Origin: Planctomycetota bacterium
GTDB taxonomy: Bacteria; Planctomycetota; Brocadiia; Brocadiales; Brocadiaceae
Reading direction: 5' to 3'
DNA: 8,228 nucleotides
Assembly: GCA_023261465.1 (NCBI GenBank)
Contig: JAHFOW010000133.1
Coordinates: 1 to 8,228, forward strand
Made by a program: the position numbers and the translations under genes. Positions 7,778 to 8,228 of this stretch are shown piece by piece; positions within the stretch are counted from its first letter, which is position 1; the number at the start of each line of letters is the position of its first letter. A model generated the notes under the pieces. That model was given only the letters and a program-made list of their open reading frames with translations, searched no databases and was not told the origin of the DNA.

Positions 7778-7797
7778 AATGGTGACCATTTGTGGTC
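7778..7797. promoter_or_regulatory. Overlapping dyads, candidate enhancer site for the NtrC-type regulator
   Basis: AATGGT-G-ACCATT (7778-7790) is a perfect 6-bp-arm palindrome. It overlaps a second one, GACCA-TTTG-TGGTC (7784-7797). Their centres lie about 128 and 121 bp upstream of the transcription start inferred from the -24/-12 element, within the usual range for sigma-54 enhancer sites. Binding by the adjacent regulator is an inference. Confidence 0.4.
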
Positions 7798-7884
7798 TTC
7801 GTAGTGTAAGTTGAAATATTTACAGTAAATAATAATATGTTTATTTGTAAGTACTTATGATAGATAGTATGTAATGTTTAATAA

Positions 7885-7901
7885 TTGGTATATTTGTTGC
7901 T
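7885..7901 (+). promoter_or_regulatory. Sigma-54 (-24/-12) promoter for hydrazine synthase
   Basis: TTGGTATATTTGTTGCT matches the consensus TTGGCACG-N4-TTGCW at all the most conserved positions: GG (7887-7888) and GC (7899-7900) with exactly 10 bp between, inside TTGG and TTGCT blocks. The inner CACG is replaced by TATA. Transcription should start near 7911-7912, giving a leader of about 197 nt. The sigma-54 activator gene ends 262 bp upstream on the same strand, which strengthens the call. Confidence 0.7.
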
Positions 7902-7947
7902 CACTTTACGTTGCGTACGTTGTTGAGTAATGTTTTGCTGCGCATAT

Positions 7948-7963
7948 TGTGTCATAGATCACA
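7948..7963. promoter_or_regulatory. CRP/FNR-superfamily-type site in the hzs leader
   Basis: TGTGT-CATAGA-TCACA matches the CRP consensus TGTGA-N6-TCACA at 9 of 10 defined positions. It lies about 37-52 bp downstream of the inferred sigma-54 start, so a bound protein could act as a roadblock, or could activate a second promoter further downstream that I cannot clearly identify. Which CRP-family protein would bind is unknown. Confidence 0.4.
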
Positions 7964-8000
7964 TATTTAGACATGATTTATCTCGTGATTTGTTTTGCTG

Positions 8001-8011
8001 AAGGAGGTGAT
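8001..8011 (+). promoter_or_regulatory. Full-length Shine-Dalgarno sequence in the leader, without an obvious gene
   Basis: AAGGAGGTGAT is complementary to the 3' end of 16S rRNA over 11 bases, yet the real start codon is about 98 nt downstream. A TTG at 8011 would give only seven codons with a spacing of 3 nt, too short for normal initiation. A 14-codon frame, ATG 7973 to TAA 8017, runs through it but has no ribosome site of its own. It may be a standby site or part of a leader-based control. Confidence 0.45.
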
Positions 8012-8091
8012 TGGTAAAAGATAAAGAGTGGTAAGCTAAAGGTTGGTGAGTTTTTATACAGAGTATTGATTGTAATAGGGTATTAAATTCT

Positions 8092-8098
8092 AGGAGGT
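8092..8098 (+). promoter_or_regulatory. Ribosome binding site of the hydrazine synthase gene
   Basis: AGGAGGT is a strong Shine-Dalgarno match 10 nt before the ATG at 8109 and fixes that start. Confidence 0.85.
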
Positions 8099-8108
8099 AA
8101 AGCAAGAG

Positions 8109-8228
8109 ATGAAGAAAGGGTTAATAGGAGCGTTGTTGGTGGGGGCGGCGGTAGCGATGACGGGGAGCCTTGCGAATGCGGGGTTTATCCAGGGCACGCA
8201 TGTAAAGACGGACATGCCGGGACCGTTT
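8109..8228 (+). CDS. hzsB: Hydrazine synthase beta-propeller (beta) subunit, N-terminal 40 residues, cut by window edge
   Basis: The frame opens at ATG 8109 behind a strong ribosome site and runs off the window. Residues 1-24 form a clear signal peptide (KK, hydrophobic alanine/glycine-rich core, cleavage after LANA), so the product is exported, in anammox cells probably to the anammoxosome lumen. The following GFIQGTHVKTDMPGPF matches my memory of the hydrazine synthase beta subunit of 'Ca. Kuenenia', a seven-bladed propeller forming a complex with the haem-bearing alpha and gamma subunits that makes hydrazine from NO and ammonium. The other subunit genes usually follow directly. In some genera the beta and gamma genes are fused, which cannot be judged here. 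The first codons are markedly GC-rich (GGG, GCG, ACG) compared with the AT-rich leader. Another exported YVTN-type propeller is the main alternative. Confidence 0.82.
   Translation, partial: MKKGLIGALLVGAAVAMTGSLANAGFIQGTHVKTDMPGPF

Larger units (their letters stand above)
7623..8108 (+). other. Regulatory intergenic region upstream of hydrazine synthase
   Basis: This 486-bp stretch has no supported gene and no clear intrinsic terminator after the regulator, so read-through cannot be excluded. It holds dyads near 7778-7797, a palindrome TAAGTACTTA (7848-7857), a -24/-12 promoter (7885-7901), a direct repeat ACGTTG (7908-7913 and 7917-7922) at the inferred start, a CRP-like site (7948-7963), a 10-bp direct repeat TGTTTTGCTG (7931-7940 and 7991-8000) and two Shine-Dalgarno sequences. 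Its length and density of motifs suggest tightly controlled expression of the next gene. Confidence 0.6.

Noticed and set aside
1..8228. CRISPR arrays, tRNA or rRNA genes
   Set aside because: No regularly spaced repeats and no recognisable tRNA or rRNA sequence were seen on either strand.

Overview
The window most likely comes from an anammox planctomycete (order Brocadiales), and 'Candidatus Kuenenia' fits best. The main evidence is the partial gene at the right edge. Its 40 visible residues (MKKGLIGALL.../...GFIQGTHVKTDMPGPF) look like the start of the beta-propeller (beta) subunit of hydrazine synthase, the enzyme that makes hydrazine from nitric oxide and ammonium. The moderately AT-rich DNA, the many repeat elements, the periplasmic PQQ-like propeller protein and the NtrC-type two-component system agree with this. 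The genus is inferred from memory of the protein, not from a database search.

Layout from left to right. Positions 3-101 hold the last codons of a DDE transposase, probably IS1182-like. It is followed by about 470 bp without a gene, which carries a candidate sigma-70 promoter and a REPIN-like inverted pair of GTAG-type REP hairpins (423-514). A plus-strand gene (573-2162) encodes an exported zinc-metallopeptidase-like protein with an HEYVH motif and C-terminal TPRs. A second palindromic repeat (2251-2333) lies in the convergent gap. A minus-strand gene (2430-3593) encodes an exported eight-repeat PQQ-like beta-propeller. The divergent gap (3594-3887) has a good sigma-70 promoter and a perfect 12-bp hairpin in front of a plus-strand operon. 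That operon encodes a membrane sensor histidine kinase (3888-6212) and a sigma-54-dependent NtrC-family response regulator (6246-7622).

A 486-bp intergenic region then leads into the hydrazine synthase gene (from 8109). It contains a well-spaced -24/-12 (sigma-54) promoter at 7885-7901, overlapping dyads about 120-130 bp upstream of the inferred start that could be enhancer sites, a near-consensus CRP-type site in the leader (7948-7963), and a full anti-Shine-Dalgarno match (8001-8011) about 100 nt ahead of the real start codon.

The main idea from the window is that the kinase and regulator form a dedicated two-component switch that activates hydrazine synthase transcription through sigma-54. 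The parts are visible in the sequence; the regulatory link is inferred from adjacency and promoter type.
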